From NCBI GenBank assembly GCA_013286235.1, contig JABDGE010000023.1:1-49499 (forward strand): a stretch of DNA of 49,499 bases. The letters run 5' to 3'. Positions 1 to 7,669 of this stretch are shown here, piece by piece (the stretch's first letter is position 1; each line of letters starts with the position of its first letter). The position numbers were made by a program, and so were the translations under genes. The DNA is from Bacteroidota bacterium. Its GTDB lineage: Bacteria > Bacteroidota > Bacteroidia > Sphingobacteriales > Sphingobacteriaceae. The notes below the pieces were generated by a model. The model searched no databases. It was not told the origin of the DNA and saw only the letters and a list, made by a program, of their open reading frames with translations.

Positions 1-310
1 GAAAATATTCACCGGGATGCTTGTAACCTCCTTCCTTTTATCCATAAGCGCCGGGCCATAACCGGGTAGTGCGAGTATGTATCAATCAAATAGTTACCAA
101 TTATGTCTGTTGAAAAGGCAATCGTTAGTTCTGATGGAAAGGCCGGTACGGGGAGAGTAATCTCCCAACTTGGGATACCGTTTTGAAGCGCAAGGGAGAA
201 GAATACTGCAGGGGTTCGACTGGAGGATGCAAGTGAGGGAGGGCTATATTTCGGAATATTATAAAAAAGCTGATATTTGAATCAGTTGCCATGACATTAT
301 CTGCTTTCGC
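1..310. other. No gene recognised at window start
   Basis: No open frame of useful length and no clear RNA gene is visible in this stretch, which leads into the gene starting at 311. A GGGGTTCGACT string near 215 resembles a tRNA T-loop, but no cloverleaf can be built around it. Confidence 0.5.
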
Positions 311-790
311 ATGTTGAATTTTAATTCCAACGGCTTATTGGTCCCCGATAATAATATTCAATCTAATATCTCCGAATTAGAAAGTGTTTTTGTTATTGGT
401 ATTCAATCTATCAACCGCAAACAGCTATTTGATCAGTATATGACATACTCAACCACACTAAAAAAGCTAGCCAACGGTGATATATTCATTCAATGGATAG
501 ACGGGTCTTTTACGACTCAAAAAGCAGAGCCGGCCGATATCGACTTGGTAACATTTCTTGACTATTCTGTTATCGACGGCTTGGGTGATAAATTGACGGA
601 TTTTAAGTATCCGGCATCTCAAAACATTTATGGCGTAGATGCGTACATAGTGAAGTCTTATCCGCAGTCGCATAAGTTTTATTCGGCATTCGAAGCCGAT
701 CGTGCCTATTGGCTGAATCACTTTAGTAAAGCAAGGAGAAATAGAATTGGGAACAAACTCCCAAAAGGATTTTTAGAAATAAAAATGTAA
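311..790 (+). CDS. Nucleotidyltransferase-fold protein (DUF6932-like)
   Basis: This 159-residue cytosolic protein carries the nucleotidyltransferase signature: Gly65-Ser66, nine residues, then Asp76-Ile-Asp78, with a possible third acidic residue at Asp110 in YGVDAYIV. The layout, including the N-terminal NFNSNGLL and the late YW..HF...R..R..PKG..EI run, matches my memory of the DUF6932 family, whose substrate is unknown. Small nucleotidyltransferases of this fold often act as toxins or antitoxins by moving NMP or AMP groups; that role is inferred here. The next gene starts 10 bp downstream, so the two probably form one transcript. The ATG at 311 gives the family-like N-terminus. Confidence 0.75.
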   Translation: MLNFNSNGLLVPDNNIQSNISELESVFVIGIQSINRKQLFDQYMTYSTTLKKLANGDIFIQWIDGSFTTQKAEPADIDLVTFLDYSVIDGLGDKLTDFKYPASQNIYGVDAYIVKSYPQSHKFYSAFEADRAYWLNHFSKARRNRIGNKLPKGFLEIKM

Positions 791-800
791 ATTTGAATCG

Positions 801-1094
801 ATGAAAAAGTCAGAGGTGTACAAACTGATAGACTTGATAGAAATAATCAAGCAACTTGATGAGTTGATTGCTGTTCACAGGAAAGTTGGTGATTCGGATT
901 TTATGATCAGCCAATATGAAGCAAAAAAAACGAAACTAATGGGTTCCCTCATCGACGAATTAGCCTCTCCTCCGGTTCAGTCGGCCCAAAGTTACTTGCT
1001 GATAAAAATGCTTTTAAACAAGTACTATCCGGTCAAGTCGGAGCAGGACTTAATTATGGATGGTGATATTCTTAAGCTTGCAGCTGCTATTTAA
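801..1094 (+). CDS. Small helical partner of the upstream nucleotidyltransferase-like protein
   Basis: A 97-residue protein of unknown function without signal peptide or membrane segment. It is rich in Lys, Leu, Ile and Asp and looks almost entirely alpha-helical, with a possible coiled coil over residues 8-50. It begins 10 bp after the nucleotidyltransferase-like gene on the same strand, an arrangement typical of two-gene toxin-antitoxin or regulatory pairs. I do not recognise the family. Pairing with the upstream gene is inferred only from spacing and strand. It ends 12 bp before the convergent DUF3179 gene. Confidence 0.6.
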   Translation: MKKSEVYKLIDLIEIIKQLDELIAVHRKVGDSDFMISQYEAKKTKLMGSLIDELASPPVQSAQSYLLIKMLLNKYYPVKSEQDLIMDGDILKLAAAI

Positions 1095-1106
1095 CCATTT
1101 CTAATT

Positions 1107-2306
1107 TCACTCTTTCCAAAACAGTGTGCTGGGATGAAAGTGCTTCCACGAATGCCAATATTCCTGGTAGGCCTGGATCTTATTCACCCGACTTCCCTTT
1201 AATGCGCCCGCAGTCGATAAACCTTCCCAGTCCCATAGGGATGCTGTTTCCTGGTCGGTAAGTATTCCAGCTGCATCCAGGTTAAAATGAAGCGCCTTAC
1301 CATTTACGGTGCTGTTGAAGACATGGTAGGTAAGGCTGTCTTTTTCGATGGCAACAAAAAGCGGCGTATGGCTTACCTCGTCGTTAACGATCCTCTTTTT
1401 GAACAGGTGCCGCCAGTCATAGGCTTTGGGCTGTCCGTTGACAATTATGCCGACCATCCAGCTCTTCCGCATTAAGGAGTCTTTGTTTTTGAGGGTGCTG
1501 TCCTTATCCACGGCCTGCAGGCGGTCGTAATTAGCGAGGTCCTTGTAGTCGCTGAGGTAATGCTGGTCTGGCTGCAATATAAGCGAGTTGGGATGTTTGG
1601 TCAGCCATGCCTTAAGGGTGGATTGCTCGTAAGGCAGCTCGGTTAAGTGTTCGCCTTTGAGCTTACCGGCTGCGGCGTTGCCTGTCGCCTGGTACCACCA
1701 TGTTTTGGTGCCTTCATCCTCGATGATCGCATTGTAATGCCGTGCGCCAACCAGCCTGAAATTTTGTCTTTTGCCATGAATGATAGGGCTGTAAACCCTG
1801 CCGGTACGGCACATGGTGCAGTACGTAACCAACACAGGCAAATGCCCGACATTATCCTGCACCTTGTGGTGGTAGCCTAAATACACCAGCGGGTAAGCTT
1901 TGGCAACGCCATCGCTTTCTACGCCGAGCACCACAAAATTACCGGGCACCACGTTGTCTTTCGCCGCGGCAAAGCGGATCACCTGCGGTTCCTCGAACAT
2001 TTTTTCAGCCTTGTAAGCCACGTCGGTAAAATAAAAGCTTGCTATGCAGGCAGCCAGCAACAGGGGCTTAAATATTTTACCAAACCGTGAATTATTCCTG
2101 TAGTATTTCACCAGGTACCACAATATCAGCAAGCCTCCCGCTACTCTGAGTGGCCAAACGATCTTCTCCAAATAAAAAGAAACACGGAAGGCGTTCAAAT
2201 CCTGGCTTCCCGGAAAAGGCATCAGCAAATAGGCATGAAGCAATGCCGGGAGCACAAACAAGCCCACCCCGGTCCAAAACAGCCCTGACTTATCCAGCTT
2301 TTTCAT
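1107..2306 (-). CDS. DUF3179 domain-containing membrane protein
   Basis: A 399-residue protein with three hydrophobic segments in the first about 95 residues (near 10-30, 48-66 and 78-95), followed by a large DUF3179 domain. The family signature YCTMCRTGRVYSP, the downstream FRLVGARHYNA block and a tryptophan-rich TWWYQATG stretch are all present. The biochemical role of DUF3179 is unknown. The start codon overlaps the stop codon of the upstream AhpD-like gene in an ATGA arrangement (2303-2306), so the two are probably translationally coupled. Coupling to an AhpD-like disulfide protein, and the conserved cysteines, suggest a redox or envelope role, which is inference. Confidence 0.85.
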   Translation of the reverse strand: MKKLDKSGLFWTGVGLFVLPALLHAYLLMPFPGSQDLNAFRVSFYLEKIVWPLRVAGGLLILWYLVKYYRNNSRFGKIFKPLLLAACIASFYFTDVAYKAEKMFEEPQVIRFAAAKDNVVPGNFVVLGVESDGVAKAYPLVYLGYHHKVQDNVGHLPVLVTYCTMCRTGRVYSPIIHGKRQNFRLVGARHYNAIIEDEGTKTWWYQATGNAAAGKLKGEHLTELPYEQSTLKAWLTKHPNSLILQPDQHYLSDYKDLANYDRLQAVDKDSTLKNKDSLMRKSWMVGIIVNGQPKAYDWRHLFKKRIVNDEVSHTPLFVAIEKDSLTYHVFNSTVNGKALHFNLDAAGILTDQETASLWDWEGLSTAGALKGSRVNKIQAYQEYWHSWKHFHPSTLFWKE

Positions 2307-2869
2307 GCGGTTGGATTAAGCGCTGCGTACCGGTTTGGTGATGGCAGGTAGCCGCTGTTCTTTAGGATGCCGGCCAGCCTGTCGTAAAAGGCAGGGTCGC
2401 TGGGTGTGACGCTGGCCAAACCGTCGACATACTTGTTGTACAAACAAAATAAAGCGGCAATCAAAACGGTATCATGTATTTCCATGTCCGTTGCACCTTC
2501 CTTCCGGGCTTTTTCAACAAGGTCGCTGTTAACTGTTCGGGCATCGGCCTGTACACGGCGGGCAATCTCGAGAAGGCTTTTCATTTTTTCGCTCACCGGT
2601 GCATGTGCAGGGTCGTTCTTCACCATTTCAGCGGTTACGCGTTCGCCATAAAAAGCATCGGCCGCGGCGGTGTGCGCAGCAGTGCAAAAGCGACACTGGT
2701 TACCCTGTGAAGTCACCGTTGCGATCAATTCGCGCTCGCCTTCAGTGAGGGTTGATTCGCCGCGAAGCAATAGCTGGGTTAATTGCCTGATGGGCAGCGC
2801 GGTATCCTGGCGATAGTTTAGCAATCCGGTTATCCCGGGGAGGTTCTCATCAAGGGGTATATGAGGCAT
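2303..2869 (-). CDS. Carboxymuconolactone decarboxylase / AhpD-like peroxidase-related protein
   Basis: A 188-residue member of the AhpD-like fold. Residues 47-66 carry the family pattern Glu47, Cys59-x-x-Cys62 and His66, with spacing equal to that of the AhpD proton-relay and disulfide site. Such proteins reduce hydroperoxides or act as thiol-disulfide relays; the exact substrate cannot be read. No signal peptide is visible. Its stop overlaps the start of the DUF3179 gene, making a two-gene operon. It is divergent from the secreted-protein genes that start at 3077. Confidence 0.85.
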   Translation of the reverse strand: MPHIPLDENLPGITGLLNYRQDTALPIRQLTQLLLRGESTLTEGERELIATVTSQGNQCRFCTAAHTAAADAFYGERVTAEMVKNDPAHAPVSEKMKSLLEIARRVQADARTVNSDLVEKARKEGATDMEIHDTVLIAALFCLYNKYVDGLASVTPSDPAFYDRLAGILKNSGYLPSPNRYAALNPTA

Positions 2870-3016
2870 TTTAGTTCGTTTTATTGGTTAATAGAATTGG
2901 TTAGTAATGCTGCTGATCAAGGATCAGGACGGCTAAATGTATTAAAAATTATTTTGGAATTAAAAGAGTTGTTTATCAAATGGCTTATCAGAAAACCGGC
3001 TCTTAAATCTTTATCA

Positions 3017-3056
3017 TAATGGCTCTTTTTTAAGAGCCATTACAGCTATATTTTTG
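3017..3056 (+). promoter_or_regulatory. Palindrome overlapping a Bacteroidota-type promoter
   Basis: A perfect inverted repeat with 11-bp arms (TAATGGCTCTT at 3017 and AAGAGCCATTA ending at 3042) and a 4-nt loop lies just upstream of TATTTTTG at 3049-3056. That octamer fits the Bacteroidota -7 box TAnnTTTG. The palindrome covers the place where the -33 box should be, about 35 bp before the ATG at 3077. This looks like an operator or an RNA hairpin at the promoter; the regulator is unknown. Confidence 0.4.
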
Positions 3057-3076
3057 ATCTGTTCGCCCATCATTAA

Positions 3077-3670
3077 ATGAAAAAGATCGAAAGACAAATG
3101 CTGGCAGGATTAATTCCGGCGCTTATTTTTCTGGCACCTGCGTTGCCGGCAAATGCGCAGTCGAATACCGGTACTGTAAAACCCGACACCAGCCGTGACG
3201 GGCAGCATGATTTTGATTTTGAGACCGGAACCTGGAAAACGCATTTAAAACGCCTTTTACATCCCTTAACCGGCTCGACCACCTGGGCCGAATACAACGG
3301 AATTTCCGTTGTTCGCAAGGTATGGGACGGCCGCGCCAACCTGGTTGAGCTGGAGGCAGACGGCCCTGCAGGGCATATTGAAGCCCTGAGCCTGCGTTTA
3401 TACAATCCCACCGCGAGGCAATGGAGCCTGAATTTTGCCGGGGGCAGCAGCGGCACTTTAGGCCAGCCCAGTGTAGGTGAATTTAAAAACGGACGCGGCG
3501 AGTTTTATGACCAGGAAAGCTATAATGGCCGCGCCATATTCCTGCGGTTTGTAATTACCCGGATCAGCGAGGATGTGTGCCGGTTTGAACAGTCGTTTTC
3601 AGACGATGGCGGCAAAACCTGGGAGTTGAACTGGATCGCTACGGATACGCGGACGGTGGAGAAGTCCTGA
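3077..3670 (+). CDS. Secreted hypothetical protein, first of a tandem pair
   Basis: A 197-residue protein with a clear Sec signal peptide (basic start, hydrophobic core, cut near ANAQ at about residue 28). The mature part begins with a DFDFETGTWKTHLKRLL motif and has several Trp and Gly rich strands, suggesting a beta-barrel, calycin-like fold similar to DUF1579 proteins. It shares motifs with the next gene (DFDxxxGxW, a conserved KRLL, RLYNPxxRxWSL, G..G.FY, D.G.TWE.N), so the two are paralogues from a tandem duplication. Function unknown; it is probably periplasmic. Confidence 0.7.
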   Translation: MKKIERQMLAGLIPALIFLAPALPANAQSNTGTVKPDTSRDGQHDFDFETGTWKTHLKRLLHPLTGSTTWAEYNGISVVRKVWDGRANLVELEADGPAGHIEALSLRLYNPTARQWSLNFAGGSSGTLGQPSVGEFKNGRGEFYDQESYNGRAIFLRFVITRISEDVCRFEQSFSDDGGKTWELNWIATDTRTVEKS

Positions 3671-3676
3671 GTCGAA

Positions 3677-3694
3677 TCCCGATAGCTATCGGGA
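3677..3694. repeat. 18-bp palindrome TCCCGATAGCTATCGGGA (copy 1)
   Basis: Perfect palindrome just after the stop of the secreted-protein gene. Identical copies occur at 6722-6739, 25770-25787, 25837-25854 and 44047-44064. It lacks the T-run expected of a simple terminator. Confidence 0.9.
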
Positions 3695-3774
3695 CTTAAG
3701 CCTCAAGTCAGAAAAGCAGAAGATGGATTTCGAGCTTAATATTCAACGAGTAATCATTAAAAACTTATAATACA

Positions 3775-4413
3775 ATGAAAAACATCACTTATCCTAAAAA
3801 GCCGCTGGCCTTACTGATCTTGTTTGTGCTGGCAGCTTCCTTTGCAAAGGCCCAACCCTCCGTGCCAACAGGGCCGTCATTGGTTAATGCGCGCATCACC
3901 CAGGCCGGCGAGTTGGAGATCACGCCGTCATCAACATCTTCAGCAAACGACTTTGATTATTTGGCCGGAAAATGGACCATGCACAATAAAAGGCTCCTGT
4001 CGCGATTGAGCAACTGCACCCAATGGGTAGAGTACGAGGCGACCGATGAGAATATGGGCTCGATACTGTACGGCATCGGCAACATGGATTTCTTTAAAAC
4101 AACCTACAACCAGGTTAACGGCAAGCCCTATGAAGGCCTTACCGTACGGCTTTTTAACCCCGCCACGAGGTTATGGAGCTTATATTGGGTTGACAGTAAC
4201 AAGGGAACGATGGACCCGCCGGTGGTGGGATCGTTTGAAGGAAACGTCGGCACGTTTTATTGTAAAGACGTGTTTAATGGCAAACCTATATTGGTGAGGT
4301 TTATATGGGATAAAACCGACAAGGATAACCCGGTATGGGGCCAGGCCTTTTCGCCCGACAATGGTCTTACCTGGGAAATGAACATGACCAACATTTCGCA
4401 CCGCGTGCAATAA
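3775..4413 (+). CDS. Secreted hypothetical protein, second of a tandem pair
   Basis: A 212-residue protein with a Sec signal peptide (cut near AKAQ, residue 27). It is a paralogue of the protein encoded at 3077: both carry DFDYxxGxW-type and RLxNPxxRxWSLYW-type blocks, a Gly-x-Phe-x-Gly stretch and the closing D.GLTWEMN run. The predicted fold is a small beta-barrel of the DUF1579 kind; ligand unknown. The 104-bp gap to the upstream paralogue contains one 18-bp palindrome, so the two may be transcribed separately. Confidence 0.7.
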   Translation: MKNITYPKKPLALLILFVLAASFAKAQPSVPTGPSLVNARITQAGELEITPSSTSSANDFDYLAGKWTMHNKRLLSRLSNCTQWVEYEATDENMGSILYGIGNMDFFKTTYNQVNGKPYEGLTVRLFNPATRLWSLYWVDSNKGTMDPPVVGSFEGNVGTFYCKDVFNGKPILVRFIWDKTDKDNPVWGQAFSPDNGLTWEMNMTNISHRVQ

Positions 4414-4419
4414 AAGGAT

Positions 4420-4460
4420 CGCCGGGAAACGTTATGGACTAATACATTAACAGCCCGGCG
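4420..4460. terminator. Possible bidirectional terminator hairpin
   Basis: A 7-bp perfect GC-rich stem (CGCCGGG / CCCGGCG) with a long loop sits between two convergent genes. No strong T-run follows, so the call is weak. Confidence 0.3.
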
Positions 4461-4539
4461 AACTTATTTCATATTTAAGTACGCTAATTTCATACAGATT
4501 GAAGTAGTGCTGTTCATCATCAATTTTAGCTTTCAGCTT

Positions 4540-5157
4540 TTACGTAACCAAACGGCTGATTCTGAAGGTGAGGTTGACCCGCTCACCGACCGGTTTATTC
4601 GATTTAGCGATGCGGTGTTGCCAGTTTAGCTGGAAGTCGCCCTTCATGAGTAAAAATGAGCCGTTTTGAAGCGGGATAGAAAATTTGAGGTTATGATCGG
4701 CTTTGTTTCGGACATCGAAAACGCGCACCGCACCAAGACTGATGGACGCCACCACGCGGTTCCGGCCGGGGATGCCGTCCATGTCATCGTGCCAGCTTAC
4801 CGAATCGTTTCCGTTGCGGTAATAGTTTAGCAACACGGAGTTAAAGCTGATGCCGGCCGCTTCATCCACCTTTTCCTTTATGGCCATCAGGTCGTCCGTC
4901 CAGGGAAGTGGCTTTGAACCATCGCCCTGGATGGAATGATCGGTATCCTGGTCGCCGAACCAGGCGGTGAGGCGGGGTGTGAGCACCTCCCTGCCATACA
5001 TTAACACGGAGCGTTGTGTCCGGGGTGTAACGGCGATTAGTTTTGTTAACAGTCGGTCGCTTTCTGACGGGGAAAATAAAGCTGGCCGGTAATCGAGTAA
5101 ACCCTTTAGCGGGGTTTCCTCCAGGTCAATTTCACCAAATATTTTTAGCTGATCCAT
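4540..5157 (-). CDS. AlkB-like 2-oxoglutarate/Fe(II)-dependent dioxygenase
   Basis: A 205-residue protein of the AlkB family, which repairs alkylated bases in DNA or RNA by oxidative demethylation. The Fe(II) ligands His123-x-Asp125 (SWHDDMDG) and His181 (NWQHRI) are present, and RVNLTFR at 193-199 supplies the arginines that bind 2-oxoglutarate. The NYYRNGNDSVSWH block is typical of the ALKBH2/3-like bacterial branch. It is intact with no signal peptide. It is convergent with the upstream secreted-protein gene and stands alone. Confidence 0.88.
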   Translation of the reverse strand: MDQLKIFGEIDLEETPLKGLLDYRPALFSPSESDRLLTKLIAVTPRTQRSVLMYGREVLTPRLTAWFGDQDTDHSIQGDGSKPLPWTDDLMAIKEKVDEAAGISFNSVLLNYYRNGNDSVSWHDDMDGIPGRNRVVASISLGAVRVFDVRNKADHNLKFSIPLQNGSFLLMKGDFQLNWQHRIAKSNKPVGERVNLTFRISRLVT

Positions 5158-5207
5158 GCAGGCAGATTTTGGTTTTAAAATGCAAAAAGGATGCCTGAAT
5201 TTTTTCG

Positions 5208-5987
5208 TTATAAACCAGTGATTTTCCCATTTTCATCCCCCGGCTTAAAATAAATAAAGGCTTCAGCCGCCTTTACGCCTGCCTCCAGTCCGCGGAATTC
5301 CTCCAGCGGTTTAAAATAGTCGTTATAGGTATTTACCGGGTCCTGTGTTTGGTGGCTGAACATGGCGGCCTTTTTCTTATCGCGGTATGCGGTAATGTCA
5401 ACATAATCAGTCGGCACAAAAGCCATTGTTTCCACGCCTGTGTTGACTTCATAAAAGTACAGGTGAAAGTGGCGGTTTGAGCGGATCCATGCAGTTAAAC
5501 CCAACATGCCCGTTACCTGGTGATCGGGATGACCATCAACGGGCCATTGGGTAAACACAATGTCAGGGCTTAATGAAGTTAGCTGCGCAATGATCTTAGC
5601 ATTTTGTTCTTTATCCAGGACCGTATTTCCGTCCACCTGCCCGAAGAATGCGGGCGTCGTATTTAAAATATTACAGGCGTTTTCGGCTTCCTTTGTGCGC
5701 GCGGCCGCCATTTCCGCGTAGGTCTTTTTCGGGTCGCTTGCCTCACCGCGGGTGATGTATAAAAATATAACTTTGTGTCCGGCATCACTGTATCGGGCCA
5801 TGGTACCGCCGCAGCCAAATTCCGGGTCGCCGGGATGCGCGCCAAGGCAAACAATGGTTAGCTTTTTATCTATAGCCTGTCCTTTTGGCAGGCCGGCTGC
5901 GGCTGCCACGGGCGCCAGCGACAGACCCCCTAATGCGAGACCCGAGAGCCTGATAAAATCCCGCCGGTCCGGTTTACTTTTTTCCAT
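5208..5987 (-). CDS. PIG-L (LmbE-like) deacetylase family protein, exported
   Basis: A 259-residue PIG-L family protein with a Tat-type N-terminus (RRDFIRLSGLALGG). The family removes acetyl groups from N-acetylglucosamine-type sugars in a zinc site. His51, Asp54 and His156 (HPDHQ) match the zinc ligands known from MshB. The canonical HPDD motif here reads HPGD, so the position of the catalytic base (Asp15 in MshB) is Gly53. Activity may be changed or lost, or this may be a natural variant subfamily. Substrate unknown; it likely acts in the periplasm. Confidence 0.8.
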   Translation of the reverse strand: MEKSKPDRRDFIRLSGLALGGLSLAPVAAAAGLPKGQAIDKKLTIVCLGAHPGDPEFGCGGTMARYSDAGHKVIFLYITRGEASDPKKTYAEMAAARTKEAENACNILNTTPAFFGQVDGNTVLDKEQNAKIIAQLTSLSPDIVFTQWPVDGHPDHQVTGMLGLTAWIRSNRHFHLYFYEVNTGVETMAFVPTDYVDITAYRDKKKAAMFSHQTQDPVNTYNDYFKPLEEFRGLEAGVKAAEAFIYFKPGDENGKITGL

Positions 5988-6199
5988 CCTTAAATGTAGA
6001 TTTTTTAGTGAAGAAGTTTGTTAGGTATTGCTCCGTGGCGAATTATTTGATAGGTCTTCTATGACCTTTAGGACGCACTTTTTTCAAATCACTCACCCCC
6101 TCCATCACAACATCTAAACATCGGCTCATCCTCCTATTTGCACATCTGCATATCTGCACACTTCGTGCGCCGCAGCTTTAGCGACGGAGCATCCGCACA

Positions 6200-6703
6200 T
6201 CATCCCTTCATCGCCCGCAGCATTTGGTTGTACTTCCATTTGCAGAGCGCGGCGTTCGCAGTGTTAATGATGCGTTTGGCTCGTGTTTCGGGAGTTTTGG
6301 CGCCATCTATCCATTTGATGAAATACTCGCGGTGCGATTTGGGTAAACTAAAAAAAAACTCGGCCGCTTCGGGCTCAAAATCGAAAAATTCCTGTAGTTC
6401 GGCAGGTATTTCCACTTTGTATTCGATGTCTTCCTCGATACTGATCCGCAGCATAGCGCCAGCATTTTTATGGATCTTTTTGCGCAGTTCCGCCTTTAGC
6501 GCCATGATAAAATTGCCCTCGCCCATGGGCATCAAAGCCAGGCCGCTTACCGGATAGCTATCCAGCATGCCGCGTACCCTGAACGATGTTTTGTTTCCTG
6601 GTTTCAACTGTTGTGCAAGATCAGCAGGTATTTCGATATAGGTCCAGCCGGTCTTCTCGCCCTGGTCCCCGAACTGCAGCATTATGGTCTCAAACGTTAT
6701 CAT
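6200..6703 (-). CDS. DUF1905 / YdeI-OmdA family protein
   Basis: A 167-residue protein with two parts: an N-terminal DUF1905 beta-barrel domain (about residues 1-95, including GWTYIEIP and VRGMLD) and a C-terminal OmdA/YdeI helical domain (about 105-165, with FFFSLPKSHREYFIKWIDGAKTPETRAKRI). This architecture is common in Bacteroidota; YdeI proteins have been linked to bacteriocin protection, but the biochemical role is unclear. Cytosolic, no signal peptide. It stands alone, transcribed away from the palindromic element at 6716. Confidence 0.8.
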   Translation of the reverse strand: MITFETIMLQFGDQGEKTGWTYIEIPADLAQQLKPGNKTSFRVRGMLDSYPVSGLALMPMGEGNFIMALKAELRKKIHKNAGAMLRISIEEDIEYKVEIPAELQEFFDFEPEAAEFFFSLPKSHREYFIKWIDGAKTPETRAKRIINTANAALCKWKYNQMLRAMKG

Positions 6704-6715
6704 ATTGTAAATTAG

Positions 6716-6785
6716 TCCGAATCCCGATAGCTATCGGGACCGAAAGTCCGAAAGACGCTGCGACTGACATCCGCCAGCCGGGGGA
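6716..6785. repeat. Bipartite palindromic element (copy 2 of the 18-bp palindrome)
   Basis: The palindrome TCCCGATAGCTATCGGGA (6722-6739) is followed by CCGAAAG, then GCTGCGACTGAC and CCGCCAGC. The complementary strand of 44006-44070 has the same order with close matches, including a second palindrome CCGCCAGCTGGCGG that is degraded here. The repeat is therefore a roughly 60-70 bp unit with two hairpins and not only the 18-bp core. Confidence 0.6.
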
Positions 6786-7003
6786 TAACTCAATTTTTAT
6801 AGAAGAAAACAAATATTACGTTCCGAAAATCCCATATCCCCACATCTGCTCATCCGCAATCCCATATCTCATATCTTACATCTCACATCCCCGCATTGTT
6901 AAATATCTGTTAAATATAGCCAAATACGCCTTTTTCCTGTAACTAAAGCTTTCGCCCTGCTGTCTTATCCGTGTAAATCTAACAACAAATAAATTGTACC
7001 ATT

Positions 7004-7429
7004 ATGAAAACTTTAAGATCAATTATGCTCGGCTTGGCCTTGCTGGCCTTTTGCGGCGTTGCAAAGGCAAACACAAACCCCGACGGAAAACTCACAAAAA
7101 ATTACGCCATTAATACTTATGTAGACGCCATGACGCGCGGCCGTCTCAACGGTCTGAACGATGTACTGGATAAGTCCGTTGCGTTTAATATGGTGCGCGG
7201 TAAACAGGTGCTTAGCTTTGATAAGCAGCAAATGCTGGATTATTTGAAAACCAGCAAAAACACCGAACAAATTTGCGTTACCAATACGTCGGTGGTGGAA
7301 AGCAATAACCAGGTTGCCATTGTAAAGGTCGATATGCAATACGACGGCTTTACCCGCAGCAACTACCTCACCATCGCCAACACCGGCAGCGGCTGGAAAA
7401 TTACCAGCGTGTACAGCGTGTTTTCCTGA
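7004..7429 (+). CDS. Secreted NTF2-like (lumazine-binding-type) protein, first paralogue
   Basis: A 141-residue protein with a Sec signal peptide (MKTLRSIMLGL start, cut near AKA-N, residue 22). The mature part has the cone-shaped NTF2-like pattern seen in small Bacteroidota proteins of the Lumazine_bd_2 type: a helix with YVDAMTRGRLNGLNDVLD, a FNMVRGKQVLSFDKQQMLDYL segment, then strands ending in GWKITSVYSVFS. It probably binds a small ligand or is structural; function unknown. A close paralogue follows at 7670. Confidence 0.75.
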   Translation: MKTLRSIMLGLALLAFCGVAKANTNPDGKLTKNYAINTYVDAMTRGRLNGLNDVLDKSVAFNMVRGKQVLSFDKQQMLDYLKTSKNTEQICVTNTSVVESNNQVAIVKVDMQYDGFTRSNYLTIANTGSGWKITSVYSVFS

Positions 7430-7439
7430 ATTCCGGACT

Positions 7440-7490
7440 AAAAGGGCATAAGTGAATTGAAAACAATCCATTTGTGCCCTTTTATTTTTT
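7440..7490 (+). terminator. Rho-independent terminator
   Basis: An imperfect inverted repeat, AAAGGGCATAAGTG and CATTTGTGCCCTTT (12 of 14 pairs), is followed by a T-rich tail about 12 bp after the first NTF2-like gene. Confidence 0.65.
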
Positions 7491-7669
7491 TGCTTCTGTA
7501 ACACTAAGGTACTAACCTAACCATCGGCGGCAGCTTCTTTCGGACTTCCCGACTTCACAAACTTATTACATTGTAAAACCTTTCTTACGGAGAAATTATT
7601 GGAGGGCTTTTTGTTCTGCATTAGGTATTCATAACAATTAGTGTTTAATAATAAAAATCAGAAAAGACC

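Noticed and set aside
200..240. Possible tRNA or tmRNA because of GGGGTTCGACT
   Set aside because: No acceptor stem, anticodon arm or matching T-stem can be formed around it.
3677..3694. 18-bp palindrome as a rho-independent terminator
   Set aside because: No T-run follows, and identical copies occur in places not at gene ends, including inside a pseudogene.
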